Positions 32,923-44,230 of a DNA stretch of 64,000 bases are shown here, piece by piece. The DNA comes from Zelopaecilomyces penicillatus (lineage: Eukaryota > Ascomycota > Sordariomycetes > Hypocreales > Pseudodiploosporaceae). The notes below the pieces were generated by a model, which searched no databases, was not told the origin of the DNA, and saw nothing but the letters and a program-made list of their open reading frames with translations. The stretch is taken from contig VCCP01000001.1 in the NCBI GenBank assembly GCA_005765155.1, forward strand, positions 4,526,001 to 4,590,000, in the 5' to 3' direction. Every line of letters begins with the position of its first letter. Position 1 is the first letter of the stretch. Made by a program: the position numbers and the translations under genes.

Positions 32923-33369
32923 CTAGATGTGGTTATGGGAATAGGAATCTCGTCTACGGGGTTGGAGAGAAACATGTTTAACTAAACTGAACTATATCCA
33001 GCCTTGGACACAATTCCATGGGCTGACCCTCATGCTTGAATGGTAATTGAATGATTCTTGTAATACCAACGATGAGACCACCAATTCCGAAGCCATCACT
33101 TCGTGGTAGCTTTTGTTCTCACAAACCATTATTGGCCAGTTCTCCTTGCATTCAACTCGCCCCTTGACCCGCAATGGCGTGCAGCATACTGTCAATCGTC
33201 CACCCCTCGATTTGCTGCTGTCAAAGCTCCCACCGCTACTCCACCCCACTCAACTGGAGACCAGCTTCAGAGAGCTTCGCCAATTGTTCAACTTTGTGTA
33301 ATACCTTGACTTTCTACATCCTCAATTGACAAACACACACCACACACAATACAACCACGTCCATCAACA
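32923..33369. other. Intergenic, promoter of dut
   Basis: Short spacer between tandem genes. The last 80 bases before the dut ATG are A/C-rich (many CACA and CAAC). No ACGCGT box seen here. Confidence 0.5.
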
Positions 33370-33962
33370 ATGTCCAGTGCACAAGATACCAACGCAGCCG
33401 CCACCACCTCGCCTCCAGCCAAGCGTGTTAAGACCACCGACGCTGGTGCCGTCACAATGGAAGCTGCCCCTTCTCTGCAGGTCAAGAAGTTATCCCCCCA
33501 GGGCCGTCTGCCCACGCGAGGTAGCGAGTTTGCCGCTGGCTACGATCTTTACGCTGCGCGCGATACTACTGTTCCAGCACGGGGCAAAGTGCTGGTGAGC
33601 ACAGATATCAGCATTGCTGTGCCGGCCGGGACTTGTAAGTAAACATGGTGATGCATTTGCGCCATGTTTTGGTGTATCTTGGAAAGGCGCTGATTCAAAT
33701 TATAACAGACGGCCGCGTTGCTCCCCGATCCGGTCTTGCATCCAAAAACTTCATCGACACTGGAGCTGGTGTCATCGACGCCGATTACCGCGGCGAGGTC
33801 AAGGTCCTGCTATTTAACCATGCGGATGCCGACTTCGAAATCAAGGAGGGCGACCGCATTGCTCAGCTCGTGCTCGAACGCATCGTCACCCCAGACGTGG
33901 TTGAAGTTGAGGAGCTCGCTGAGAGCGTTCGAGGCGCAGGCGGCTTCGGGAGCACAGGCTAA
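33370..33962 (+). CDS. dut1: dUTP diphosphatase (dUTPase)
   Basis: Exons 33370-33634 and 33709-33962 with a 74-nt intron give 172 residues. All five motifs of the trimeric dUTPase family are present in order: I AGYDLYA, II PRSGLA, III GVIDADYRGEV with the catalytic Asp, IV GDRIAQLVLERI, and V RGAGGFGSTG at the extreme C-terminus. The intron splits the Tyr codon of PAGTYGR just before motif II. The enzyme converts dUTP to dUMP and pyrophosphate, keeping uracil out of DNA and feeding thymidylate synthesis. The first 40 residues are a non-conserved Ala/Thr-rich extension with KRVK, which could be a nuclear signal. Confidence 0.96.
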
Positions 33963-34348
33963 AGAAAGTTAAACATGGGGAATTTGAAACAAAATTCACA
34001 GACAAACAACCTCCGATGGGCCATGAGTTGACGGTTGGGGAAACATGATGATATGATTTTGCGTGGGTGGTGCTGCTTGCAGTATTTAGCTAGCTTGCTT
34101 CAGGGAATAGAGCATACAGAGATGTAATTGTACACAAAGCAAAGGAAACAAAAGTCCTGTTGTTTTAGTCACATTACAGAATGGAGTTTTGGGATTCATC
34201 CCAACAGGGAATGAAAGAAAGAAGGGCTGCTATCAGCTCCGTTGTCATCTCAACATCCAACCAGCAAAGGTTTCCCCTGTAACTCGAAAGTAGTCATCTT
34301 GACTTCTATTGTAAAGGATGTACGGGCTTTCTTTATCTACTAGGTCTC
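33963..34348. other. Convergent 3' flanks of dut and the pyridoxal kinase gene
   Basis: Spacer between two convergent stops. No exon or repeat recognised. Confidence 0.55.
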
Positions 34349-35750
34349 TTACATGGCTTGCGCCCGAAACTCTATAGTCGGCGTTCGCAGACTGTCAAGG
34401 TTGGTCACAATCTGTAACTCAGCGGCCTTGGCCTTGACAAAATGCGCCTTCTTCTCATCCGCCCTTTCCTTCTCCGACATGGTCGCTCTCGTACGCTCAA
34501 TCACCGCGGCCATGCCGTTCCTCGTCCGGGTAAGGACCTCGTGCATGCTGGCCAGGACTTTTTCTGTAGCTCTGGCCAGCGGAAGCTCCGTCGCGGTGAC
34601 GCTGTCGTCGCTCAGCCAGCTCGTGCGGTGGGACAGATCGGGCACGGCATTGACAGCTTCGCGCATGCGGCTCGTGATCAGCGCCCCGAACATGTCGCCA
34701 GTTCCGCAGAAGTAGCAATTGATGGATGGGAAGACAATCTTGAAAAGCCGGGCCTTGCCGTCGGAGGTCATGCTGGAGCCGATGACGGAGAGGTGAGAGG
34801 GGGGTTGATCAGGGGTAGAGAAGCTGACCGAGGTGATGACGACGTGAGGGATGCGGTACTTGTCATGGAGCGCCTGGATTGCGTTTGTGAGGCTCTCCAT
34901 GTCTACGATTTTCACTTCAGATAGGAGTCTAGACGGGGCAGGAGATAGTATGTCAGTCGAAATGGTCCTAGGGAAACTGGAGCATGGAATGAAATACGTA
35001 CTCAGCTTCAAACTGGTTGGGCAGGATGAGATCTGCATATGATAGCAGCGATTTGTACGCCGGAACGACATCCTCAGCGACGTATATCTTTCCGTTGTCT
35101 CCCATGACGGGATCCAACACCCAGAAGAACTGCCCAGGACGAGGCTCAAACTTTGCCTTAAGTTCCTTTCCGATCTCACCAACTGCGAGCACGGCTTCCG
35201 CGCCAGGGATATACCCCGACAGCAGCATATCGAAATCATCCAGATACGACTGCTTCAGCCCCTGCCACAGATCCGTAATCTCCTCGGCAGAGGCCTTGGT
35301 CCCCGTCCATTGTCTGTAACCCGTATGGTTGCCTGCAGAGAACTTGTCATCAATGGCAATGACCACCAAACTACCCTTTGAGCAGAAAGAAAAAGCACTT
35401 ACTGAATTGCACGGTATTTATGGGCGCCACATCGCAACCAAGCGACTGCAGCACAAAGACGGCGATCTTATTCCCCACGTTGCTGAAAAGACTCGAGGGT
35501 TAACATCTGTAACAATGTCTCTTGACACACCCCCCCACCCCCCCCCCCAAACTACACCACAAATAACTTATCACTGGATATCATTTATAGTACATACCCG
35601 GAAACAACCTGCAAGGCACAGTAGCGTCAGTGGCCGAGCCAAGAATATAAACAAACACACACATAGGTAGTTAGGGGAGGGGCATTCGGTTCATACGTGG
35701 CTCGCAACCGCCAATACCCGTGTCGCGGGCAGGGAGGGGTTCGCCGTCAT
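34349..35750 (-). CDS. Pyridoxal kinase (five exons, one of 11 nt)
   Basis: Exons 35750-35697, 35608-35598, 35482-35403, 35332-35002 and 34928-34349 join to 351 residues. The start reads TRVLAVASH, then VVSGNVGNKIAVFVLQSLG, a conserved N-terminal block that needs the 11-nt second exon (GTT GTT TCC GG). Further blocks are INTVQFSNHTGYRQWTG, LSGYIPGAE, FFWVLDPVMGDNGKIYV, ILPNQFEAELLSEVKI (across intron 4) and CGTGDMFGALI with the catalytic Asp. The enzyme phosphorylates pyridoxal, pyridoxine and pyridoxamine in PLP salvage; the yeast homologue is Bud16. Intron 2 (115 nt) carries G11 T G7 on the gene strand. The C-terminal 120 residues form a helical extension. Confidence 0.92.
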
Positions 35751-36525
35751 CGCTGAAACGCAAAAGTGGCTGCCACACGTCTGCTAATAAAATAAAATAA
35801 AAACGGGCGAGATTAAATCAACCACAGGGCCAAGGCCAAAGGCTGAGGCTGAGGCTGTAGGGCTGGGGCAAACGATCCTCGCGGCAGTTCTTTAGAAGGA
35901 CAAAAAGAAAAAGAATGGGTGTACGGATAGATAAGCGCCCGCTCTCCTAAGCCGCAACAGAGCAAAATGACGGATTACACTCACTTTTTGTACAAAGCAA
36001 GTTAAACTGCAGTTTGTTCCGGCGGAATTATGGTCCTCGCCCGTGGTGGACGCGCGAGTTTGCCCCGCCACCGGCTTGCCCAGATCCGTTCCCGGCCTGC
36101 GTGACTCGTTTCCCGATGTGCCTGCAATGTCGATGATTACTGCGATGATCTCATGTCTGACTGTCTCTCACACCCGGACTACTCTTCACTCTGGTCACGT
36201 TTGCATGCCCCCCCTTCATCATTTCAAGATCAAAGGCTGAAATCATTATCGTAATGGTGGGCCACAGCTATATAGCTCTCTCTCTAGCTAACAAACACAA
36301 CGCCGAGAGCCTCCAGCATACGCTCTTCCTCCGATTCCTCACATTGTTGTCCTTCATCCGCAGGGCTTAGTCAGTGCGCAAGTGACTATCGTGCAACAAG
36401 TAAATGGCATTTCGGCCTTTTTTAGATCCCATAGGATGGGTATAAATGAACAAAACCGTGCATGCATCCAAGCGTCTACACATGTAGTTGTATTTCAACT
36501 GATTCTTTTTGCATTGCTTTTTTCT
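35751..36525. other. Intergenic between the pyridoxal kinase and pcna genes
   Basis: Upstream of the pyridoxal kinase start and 3' of pcna. No exon recognised. Confidence 0.5.
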
Positions 36526-37535
36526 TTACTCGTCCTCGCCAATCTATAACACACACGGTTGGTTAGCATATTGCAATTTCATGCTATATTGAATACGACA
36601 TGTGATATGAAAACACGAGACGAACCTTGGGCGCGAGGTAGAAGCGCAGGTAGCTGCTACCAGAGAGAGTGTACTCAACAAGGAGCGGCACCTCACTAGA
36701 GAGACAGATCTTGACTTGATTGGACAGGGCAGAAGCCTTGCAGAAGTTGACCAGGTACTTGAGAGAGAAAGTCAGGGACACAGGCTCCGTAAGCTCAATA
36801 TCCACGTTCAACTCTGGCTTCTCAACATTGGTATGGCTACGCAGCGTCACTGATCCGTTGCCAATTTCACCATTGCAGGAGAACTTGATGCCGTCCTTGG
36901 TTGCCTCGATTCCAACTGTTGGAGAATAAATTTAGTCAGCCTCACTCGTATCTAGTTGTGCGTTGGCTGGTTTTGTCCGTACCTGATTCTGACACGGCAG
37001 CCAGATCTGTGCAGATTCTTCGGAACTCAGAAGCGGGCATGGCAATTGTGGCAGCATATTCTGTATCAGGAATACCCAGATGCTCCTGATCAATGTCCAT
37101 GAGCTTGAGGTCGTACTCGCTAATGCGATCGTTTTCACTGCTCTCGAAGACAAGGTTCAACACGTCAGGGGCATCCTCAGCCTTGAGCGTTAGGATATCC
37201 TCGTTTTGGGCGGCACGGAGCACCTTGGTCAGGGATGTCAAATTCACTCCCAGGGCGATATTACGGTCGCATCGGTATGGCGAGAATCCCTCAGCCTTCA
37301 GCATCATGGAGACAAGCGCGACGTGCGAGTTGTCCATGGCCTGCAACGCGATACCGGAGTCATTGCAGTCGAAGTTGCAATCCTGGACGAGATCCTTGAT
37401 GGCATCGATCACCTAAGAACATGGGGACCGAGCGTCAGTATGGATAAAACAAGAAGAAAAAAAGTAGCAGGGAGTATGAGGGTTTTCCTTTACCTTCTTG
37501 AGGATATTGGCCTGTTCGAGTCGTGCCTCCAACAT
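36526..37535 (-). CDS. pcn1: PCNA, DNA polymerase sliding clamp
   Basis: Four exons, 37535-37494, 37412-36983, 36915-36626 and 36543-36526, give 259 residues, the normal PCNA length. The frame starts MLEARLEQANILKK, then VIDAIKDLVQDCNFDCNDSG and LQAMDNSHVALV. The interdomain loop region has LMDIDQEHLGIPDTEY, and the C-terminus is FYLAPKIGEDE, whose last five residues come from the tiny fourth exon. Lys164 is in the SxxxxGIEATKDGIKFSC region after the third splice, the usual site of ubiquitin and SUMO. The trimer encircles DNA and anchors polymerases and repair factors through PIP boxes. Donors include GTAAAG, GTACGG and GTTCGT. Confidence 0.97.
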
Positions 37536-38539
37536 ATCTGATTTTCCCGAGTTAGTGCGTTGGCCAGCCAGTGACCCCTAAGGAAAGGCGGTGGGTGGGG
37601 TGCGATTCAACATACTGGCGGATCGTAGTGTGTTTTGAGAGAGAGTAGAGGATTTTGTAAAAGGTGTCGAAGAAGGGACAATGTGTGTGTGTTAAGCCAG
37701 ATATGCAGAACAATCAAGGTTATGAGGCTGAGATTGCGGTGGGATAGCAGCAAGAATTGGAAAAAGCGTTGGAGATGTGCAGTGGGGAGAAGCACTTAAC
37801 ACGCTTGATGACTAGAAGCTGCTGGCTGGCTGGCTGGTGGGCAAAAAACGACGCGTCTCAGTGGGGGGTTTTGTGCCTGACGCCAACTTTACGCGGGGCA
37901 TCAGCCAGACCGTGTTGCGCACTAGGTCGGATAGTTAAAAAGACGTTACAGGGCTTGTTGGTTGGCCCCCCATTAGGCCTGAAGAGCTCACGATTACAGC
38001 GACCATTGGCGATGAAATTGACATATAGCAGCAAGCATATTGAGATCCCAATTCTCAGTTATATTGGTTTGGCGACGAGTAAATAATAGCTACCTTACTA
38101 CTATGCTTAGGCAGCAAGTACCCACGCAGAATATACTACACACATAGAAGAGAAAGGTGGAAATGTGGAAGAAAGGGAGAGAAGAAGATAAGACTATTCG
38201 CAGTGAGAACAAAAGTACGGATGTACACGTAGATGGATGGAAATGTGCAATGAAAGAGCCTCATATAGCCTTTGCGGCAGGCTGTCGATGTTGATAGAAA
38301 AGGGGAGGAATAATATCCAAAGGAATGCCAGCTGTCTATAGGTTGCTGTGTAAGTGTGAACCCGGCCCAACTTGCCGGTGTGTCAATAATCGCCTATCCT
38401 GTATCCTTTGCCTTCTATGGTCAAAATCCGCTACCCAAGGGAAAACATTGTGCTGCCGTGCGCCTGTGTTTTTTTTTTTTTCTTTTCGTTTTTTTTCTTT
38501 TTGTATTGGTCAGATCAAGAGAAGGCTGTGTGATCTGCG
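37536..38539. other. Intergenic, pcna promoter, 1 kb
   Basis: Upstream of pcna and 3' of the vezatin-like gene. It holds an ACGCGT box, listed separately, and T runs near 38467-38505. No exon recognised. Confidence 0.55.
37851..37856. promoter_or_regulatory. ACGCGT (MCB-like) box upstream of pcna
   Basis: The palindromic core GACGCGTC lies about 315 bp upstream of the pcna ATG. In yeasts ACGCGT is bound by MBF and drives G1/S expression of replication genes including PCNA. Spacing to the transcription start is unknown and the hexamer occurs elsewhere in the window. Confidence 0.4.
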
Positions 38540-40646
38540 TCACATAGAGATTCGTCCCGCCGGTGCGCTCATCCGATTTCTTTGAGGCCGAAGGTTGATG
38601 ACACTTTCCAGCTCGCGAAGCATCCCTTTGGTTGTCTCCATTTGATGCCGTGCCTGCGCCTTCTGTTCTCTCTCGTCTCGCATTTTGACAATTCTTTCTT
38701 CTCTCGTAAGCAGACTCCGTGGTCGAGGCTTCGCGACTGCTTCAAAAACCTCTGGAGCCTCCGAGTCTCCACCGTCCGACCCTGAAGGAGACTCGCCTGT
38801 AAGTGCCTTAAACGCCTCGGCTGCGCCCCCTTCATCAACCGTCGTAAGGCCACTCAAGGAACCTGTCGGTGACAGCAGGGTGCTCATGGAAGAAATTCTC
38901 TTTTCGTTTCTATCGATACCGAGAGCCAAGGCTGCCTTGCCTTCTTCCCATGCGGTTATGAGCTCCTTCAAGTCGACTCCAATGGAGTCGTACTGCGTCA
39001 TCATATTTGGCCCTAGTTCTGAAATATCGTTGGAGTCATCCAACGCCTTATCTGATTCTTCTCGCAGGAGTTGAAGCTTGGCCTGCAAGCCCCGAATTCC
39101 CGTTGACAAGGAATTGAGCTTTCGCAATTGCGACCGCCATCTCTCCTTGCCTGGAGTCAAGGGAAGCTTCGGAGTCGGAGGTGTTGGAAATGCTACGCGT
39201 TCCGTATTAGCTACGTGCAAAGGTTAGAGGGGGGAGGGATATAAGGAAAAGCTCTCACATTCCTCCTCGCCAAGAATTACCCGAAGTTTGTCATAGGCAG
39301 CCATGGTCGAGACATTCACATTTCTCAGGGCTTCCACCGCAGCTGTCCAACGGAGATAATCAGAGCCGTCCCCACTGGCATCCAACGCCAACAATGCACA
39401 GAGCAGCATTTTCCGAGTTGTGTGAAACCGTGCCGCAAGAATCTTGAGAGTTCTTAAAGACTCAATATCATCGAATTCTGCTTCGTTATATCCCTGCCGT
39501 ACGTCGGAAATGTCCAGATCGCTCACATCGTACATATCGTAATATTTCTCAAGTTCAGTTTGCTCAGAAAACCCTCCGACAACGTCAGATACTTGGCTAT
39601 AAATCAAGAGTACGGCAGCAAATGATCTATTAAGAGCCTTGCGTAGGCGCACGCATTTGCGGTTCTGAGTACGGTCTTCCAAACGGCTGATTGGGGGCAA
39701 CGGTGCGCTACTGTAGGACTGTTAGATCAAACAAGTTTGCCTAACGGTGAGTGTGGGATGCAACTAACAGTCGATATCCTCGTGAAACTAGCTCCACCTC
39801 CTGAACAAGGGCAAGTGTGGCTTCGGCTGCGCTGTCAAAATCTTGCGAGTTGGAGATGAATGATGATATCTCAGTCAGAGACTGTTCCCTTCGGTACTGG
39901 AGCCATTGCCGTCTCATATGAACCTGTCCCAGCACAATCGCAGTCACAACAAGCACCAGTAAGAAAATCAATCGCTTTGGCGTTATCTGTGACGGACTGC
40001 TCCCGAGAACCCAACTCATGACGACAGCAACGGCAAGTGCGGCAAGAACAGAGGCGGCAATGCCCACACCCGACAAGAGGGATTTCTCATGACTATCTGC
40101 AGTGGCGGCGTTGACGTTCTGTAGGGGAAGACGATGGCCCATTATCGAATGCCCACTGAGAAGCTGGGAGGCGATGATCGTGTACCGGAATTGTTCGAGA
40201 AATCTCGCATTGTCTGCGCGATCAATACTGGCTGCCACGGCGGCCTATATATTGAGAAGGTCAGTATTGGAGTATTCAAGGGATACACGAGCCCATGGGC
40301 GGCTGGGCTAACTGACAGAACAGCTCCTTCTCCATGATCGTAAAGGCGATAAAGCCGGCAGATCCGTTCTCAACGCTGCGGGAATGTGGCTTCGAAAGCG
40401 AGGTTTGACCTGAGGACGACCGGTAGGTGCAAACGGTGAGGGACTGCTCGGACGAGATGGCTCGGACGGTATCGATGATTGGCGGTCGGGTGAAGCGCTG
40501 ATGGGGGCCCATTCTGCCTCCGACTCGTCTCCTCCATCTTTGTTGGACTTGTCAGCATCGAGGCGACAGAGGCGAGGGGCTCGCAGCTTCAGCCTACCTC
40601 TGAGGTAGTCGGCTAACGGCGTGTCCCCGTAGATAACAGGCTCCAT
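38540..40646 (-). CDS. Vezatin/Inp2-type myosin-binding membrane protein
   Basis: Exons 40646-40317, 40244-39769, 39710-39259 and 39210-38540 add to 642 residues. The start MEPVIYGDTPLADYLRG is followed by a Pro/Ser-rich stretch. Then comes RFLEQFRYTIIASQLLSGHS and two membrane segments (VGIAASVLAALAVAVVMSWV and RLIFLLVLVVTAIVLGQVHM). RGYRLSAPLPPISRLED across splice 2 is a typical block of the vezatin family (myosin-binding motif of peroxisomes). The C-terminal half is helical. In yeast Inp2 links peroxisomes to the myosin Myo2 for inheritance; in filamentous fungi the role is inferred. Donors GTCAGT, GTTAGT and GTGAGA are all slightly off consensus. Bases 40597-40538 (60 nt, GTAGGC to AAAG) might be a further intron; removing it keeps the frame and gives 622 residues. 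Confidence 0.75.
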
Positions 40647-41488
40647 CTAGCTAGCAGTATCTCGCTACTAGTATGGCCTTGAAACGACGATGACAAGAAA
40701 CGTAGAGAGACAAAATATAGGTCTAGCAAGAGCAGCAGTAGCAGACGAAACGAGGAGGTCAAGACGAGTCAACGAGTACACGGCTTGTTGTGCTACGTGC
40801 TTAGAGGGTCGAACGGGGATTCATGATCAGAAGTAGAGCCGGCGAGGCAACTAGGTCACAGGCGCTGATATGTATTGGCGTGGACTGCTAGACCAAGTAC
40901 CGTACGCTGTCGATTACGGAGGAGGATGTGGACGTAAGTAGTAAGCCGTTGCAGGTCCGTCACTCTCGGGATCATGTGCCAGGCCGGGGAAGGGATAAGG
41001 GATCAACAAGCCCATGCATGAACGAGCTGGATCGCCCTGGTTGCCTCAATTTGGCTGGTTAGTGGTCAGGGAGATTGCAGATTGATGCAGTTGAATTGGC
41101 GGGGGCGTTCTGGCCTTCTAGGGCTTCTGGGGATTCTGGGGCTTCCTTGAGGGGGTGTGGAGTTGGAGCTGGAACACCTACGGGTACGTACCTCGACGGA
41201 CGACGGGGCTGTCTTGTGTCATGGCAGGGCGGCGTCTCCGTTTCGTTGTCCCTTCATCGGAGCCTGAGTTTTGCCGTCTTCCGACCCGCCAGCCACAATT
41301 GCAAGCCATTTTCGCGTTAGTACGGACAGGTCTGGCGAAGCAGTTGGGAGAGAAGAGAGGATAGCATCCAACAAATCAAACAACACAACGTCATTGTTTT
41401 ACCTCGACCTTGGGCTAATCCAGTCCACCACTACGGCGATGAATCAATCATAGCTCCATACCGAGGCTATCGACACCACTTTTCGTCA
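40647..41488. other. Divergent intergenic region
   Basis: Shared upstream region of the vezatin-like gene and the 691-residue orphan. Short plus-strand frames near 41075-41450 show no family features. No element recognised. Confidence 0.5.
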
Positions 41489-43564
41489 ATGCCTGTGCGG
41501 TCACCGGCACGATGCCGGCGAACACTCCCGCCAACGGCGGCAATAACTTCGCACCCAGGCATATGGGTTACCGACTCAATGCTTCGCCAGGCCATTGAGA
41601 AATACCACCGTGGATATACAACACCATGTCGAAGACTAAGCTCACATTCAGGGCCGCTCGAGAGCCGTCGCCGCCTCGGCAAGCGCCATATGACTGGAAT
41701 CATGACACAATCGTCTGCTTACACCCCTATATGGCATTTCGAAGTAGCCTCACTTCCGGGCATATGGAAATGGCAACCTCCCACGACGCCTGCCGCTCGG
41801 AAGAGTAAGCGGCAGGACCTCAGTGTTTCAGGTCTCTTCAATGGCTTAATATCATGGCTAGAAAAATCGGATGCTGGCAAACCATTCATTCAGCCACCAG
41901 ATGATTTTCCAATGTTGCAAACCGCATCTGCGGAAGCTATAGCCTGGGACGTCCCTACGCTGAATGATATCGAGCCCGAAATCATCCGTCACTCCTCCAT
42001 CATGCCAGCAGATTTGCCAGAGGAAATATCAAAGCTACGCACCAGCATCAATCTACTTGAAGATGTCAACGAGGACAATTTATACCAGCTATTCAAAGCA
42101 TGTCGGCGGTCACTACGTCGCCGTATTGAAAGAGGCGACCTTTCGGTCGAGGGATTAGTCTATGCTTTGGATCCTCTCGACTCGGCAGCGAAAACCCGAA
42201 TTTCAGACCCCAAAACAACAAACAGGCTCTCTGCAATGGTTCGACGCACGGTCTTAAATGCAATAGATGCTGCACAGAAGAAGAGTTCCAACGCACATCT
42301 TGACAAGCTATGGGTAGCATTTGCTGTGGGCTTGTGCGAATCAAAGGCGGGAAATCATGACATTCAACTTTTCTGGCGCCTGATGGCTGTGATGCCAGAG
42401 TCGCTCCGGACTCAAATTCCTGCTGAGCGCATCTTTAACCTGACGCAATCATTCGTTACTGCTCAAGCAATGCGTCATAATCTTTTTGCGCACTGGTCAG
42501 CCCGTGCCGCTAGGTTTGGTGACATTCTATTCAGACTAAGCGAACAGCAACGGGAGGACTTGCAGGTCAGGCTACAAAGCTTTCTGTTACAAGATGACCC
42601 CGTTTTGGAAAAAAGTCGGAGACTTCGGTTTTCTTGGCTGGCAATCAAGGCGCATGACTCTAGCACAACCAGTGATGCTTTCGTCGCATGCGTTTGCGAA
42701 TTGATCAACAACCGGTCTGTGGGGCTGAACAGCATGCAACTCTGGCAGTTGGTGGTGGCACGTCTCACGTCAGCAGGATTCGTCGAGCCAGTGGCACACA
42801 AAAACTTGACGGAAACAGAGTACACCTCCATGACTCAGCGATGGACTTTGATCGTCACGGCTGTGTTAGCCTCGTCGAATCCAGATGCTGGCTTACGGGA
42901 GCTCTGCGCTTTGCTGAAGGGGGTGGGGCAGATGGGAGCACTGACCAGAGCATTGACAGCTTGGCCGCTTAAATACACTCGATTAGATGCAGTCCAGGCT
43001 GTGGCCGCGGCTTGCGATGATCATGCAATTGCGTTACAGCTGTATGACGCAGTCAAGTCCAAACCCATGGCAAAACAACGCCTGGGTGAATGGGACTGGA
43101 GGTCATGGACACCCTATGTAGAACGAATGATCATGGATCCGTCGCTAGAGCCACTACGCATTTGGCAGGTTCTCAGATTGACGCCAAAGGGTACCCAGAA
43201 GGGAGGCCCTCTGGATAATGCTGCGCCAGATGTCCAGGCAAAGATGCAGTTGCTTGATCAAATGGCCCGTCTCTACATCGAGGCGCCTCATCTCAAAGAC
43301 CGACAAATTCTGCGTCAAGTCCAGCGGTGCATAACGAGCCAGCGCTCCTTGACCGGAGAGCTCACGTCGCAGATGCTGGCCAGCGTCATGGAGATAGTAA
43401 CACGAGACTTGGAAAAGGGAGAGCGAGGCCGCACGGCGCGACTCGACTGGTTAGTCGATCTGATTGACCAAACGCACGGCACAGAGCGCGCAGCGAACGC
43501 GTTGTCGGCAATCAAGGGATGGAGATGGGTTGTTGACAGAGTTCAAGGAAAGGCCTCTCATTAA
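41489..43564 (+). CDS. Uncharacterised helical protein, possibly mitochondrial (691 aa)
   Basis: One uninterrupted 691-codon exon, unusual here because most genes of this size have introns. The first 70 residues are rich in Arg, Ser and Thr and poor in acid. The part from the second Met at 41579 (MLRQAIEKYHRGYTTPCRR) looks like an amphipathic mitochondrial presequence, so that Met may be the start. The remainder is mostly helical, with repeated helix pairs (LWVAFAVGLCESKAGNHDIQ, LWQLVVARLTSAGFVE) that suggest an alpha-solenoid such as divergent PPR or TPR-like repeats, though no canonical repeat is visible. No catalytic motif is seen. The protein-like composition over the whole length and a clean stop support a real gene. 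Function not recognised. Confidence 0.7.
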   Translation: MPVRSPARCRRTLPPTAAITSHPGIWVTDSMLRQAIEKYHRGYTTPCRRLSSHSGPLESRRRLGKRHMTGIMTQSSAYTPIWHFEVASLPGIWKWQPPTTPAARKSKRQDLSVSGLFNGLISWLEKSDAGKPFIQPPDDFPMLQTASAEAIAWDVPTLNDIEPEIIRHSSIMPADLPEEISKLRTSINLLEDVNEDNLYQLFKACRRSLRRRIERGDLSVEGLVYALDPLDSAAKTRISDPKTTNRLSAMVRRTVLNAIDAAQKKSSNAHLDKLWVAFAVGLCESKAGNHDIQLFWRLMAVMPESLRTQIPAERIFNLTQSFVTAQAMRHNLFAHWSARAARFGDILFRLSEQQREDLQVRLQSFLLQDDPVLEKSRRLRFSWLAIKAHDSSTTSDAFVACVCELINNRSVGLNSMQLWQLVVARLTSAGFVEPVAHKNLTETEYTSMTQRWTLIVTAVLASSNPDAGLRELCALLKGVGQMGALTRALTAWPLKYTRLDAVQAVAAACDDHAIALQLYDAVKSKPMAKQRLGEWDWRSWTPYVERMIMDPSLEPLRIWQVLRLTPKGTQKGGPLDNAAPDVQAKMQLLDQMARLYIEAPHLKDRQILRQVQRCITSQRSLTGELTSQMLASVMEIVTRDLEKGERGRTARLDWLVDLIDQTHGTERAANALSAIKGWRWVVDRVQGKASH

Positions 43565-44230
43565 TTGTCATGTTGCTGGCATTTAATCTTGTAGGAGCAA
43601 ATATATAGATACAGTTATTGCGGTATGCAGGGAGACAAATTTAGAGTGCTGCTCAATGTCTGAAACATGAGTATTCATTTCGTAAACTTTCCATCCAAGC
43701 CAATTACAATCACAGAGTCATTATCAAGGAGTGATTTTTAATATGAATTTTTTTTTAAACTATAGAACCCTCTAATAGAGACCCTCATTATGTCATGGCG
43801 CAAAATGTATCTACCTATGTAAGTGTTTGACGAAAACAAAACAATGACGATGTAGGCCAGACCTTAAACTGGCATATTGAATAAACCACAAACCAAGAAA
43901 AAGAAGAGTGACAATGAAAAGATGTGAAGAAGATAAAGGATAGGCAAGATCCAAAATCAGAGTACGTACAAAAAAGAAAAAAGGAAAGAAAAGGGCGACC
44001 TATGACATGTGTCGCTGAATGAGGGAAGTTCCCCCCGGGATATCATGAATCTTGTAACACAAAAAAGTACCATCCCAGTACCAGTCCATACGTGCAGTCC
44101 AACCGTATTACCCCATAAATCAAACCAAGACAGTAAAAAAATAGTAATAATAGTAGTAGTAAAAAATAAGCCGTTCCAACATTGCACCTTTTGAAATTTA
44201 TGAAAATCGACCACATGCATTTTGACAGCT
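43565..44230. other. Convergent 3' flanks of the orphan gene and the giant gene
   Basis: AT-rich spacer with A and T runs (for example near 43741-43757 and 44136-44166). No exon recognised. Confidence 0.55.
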
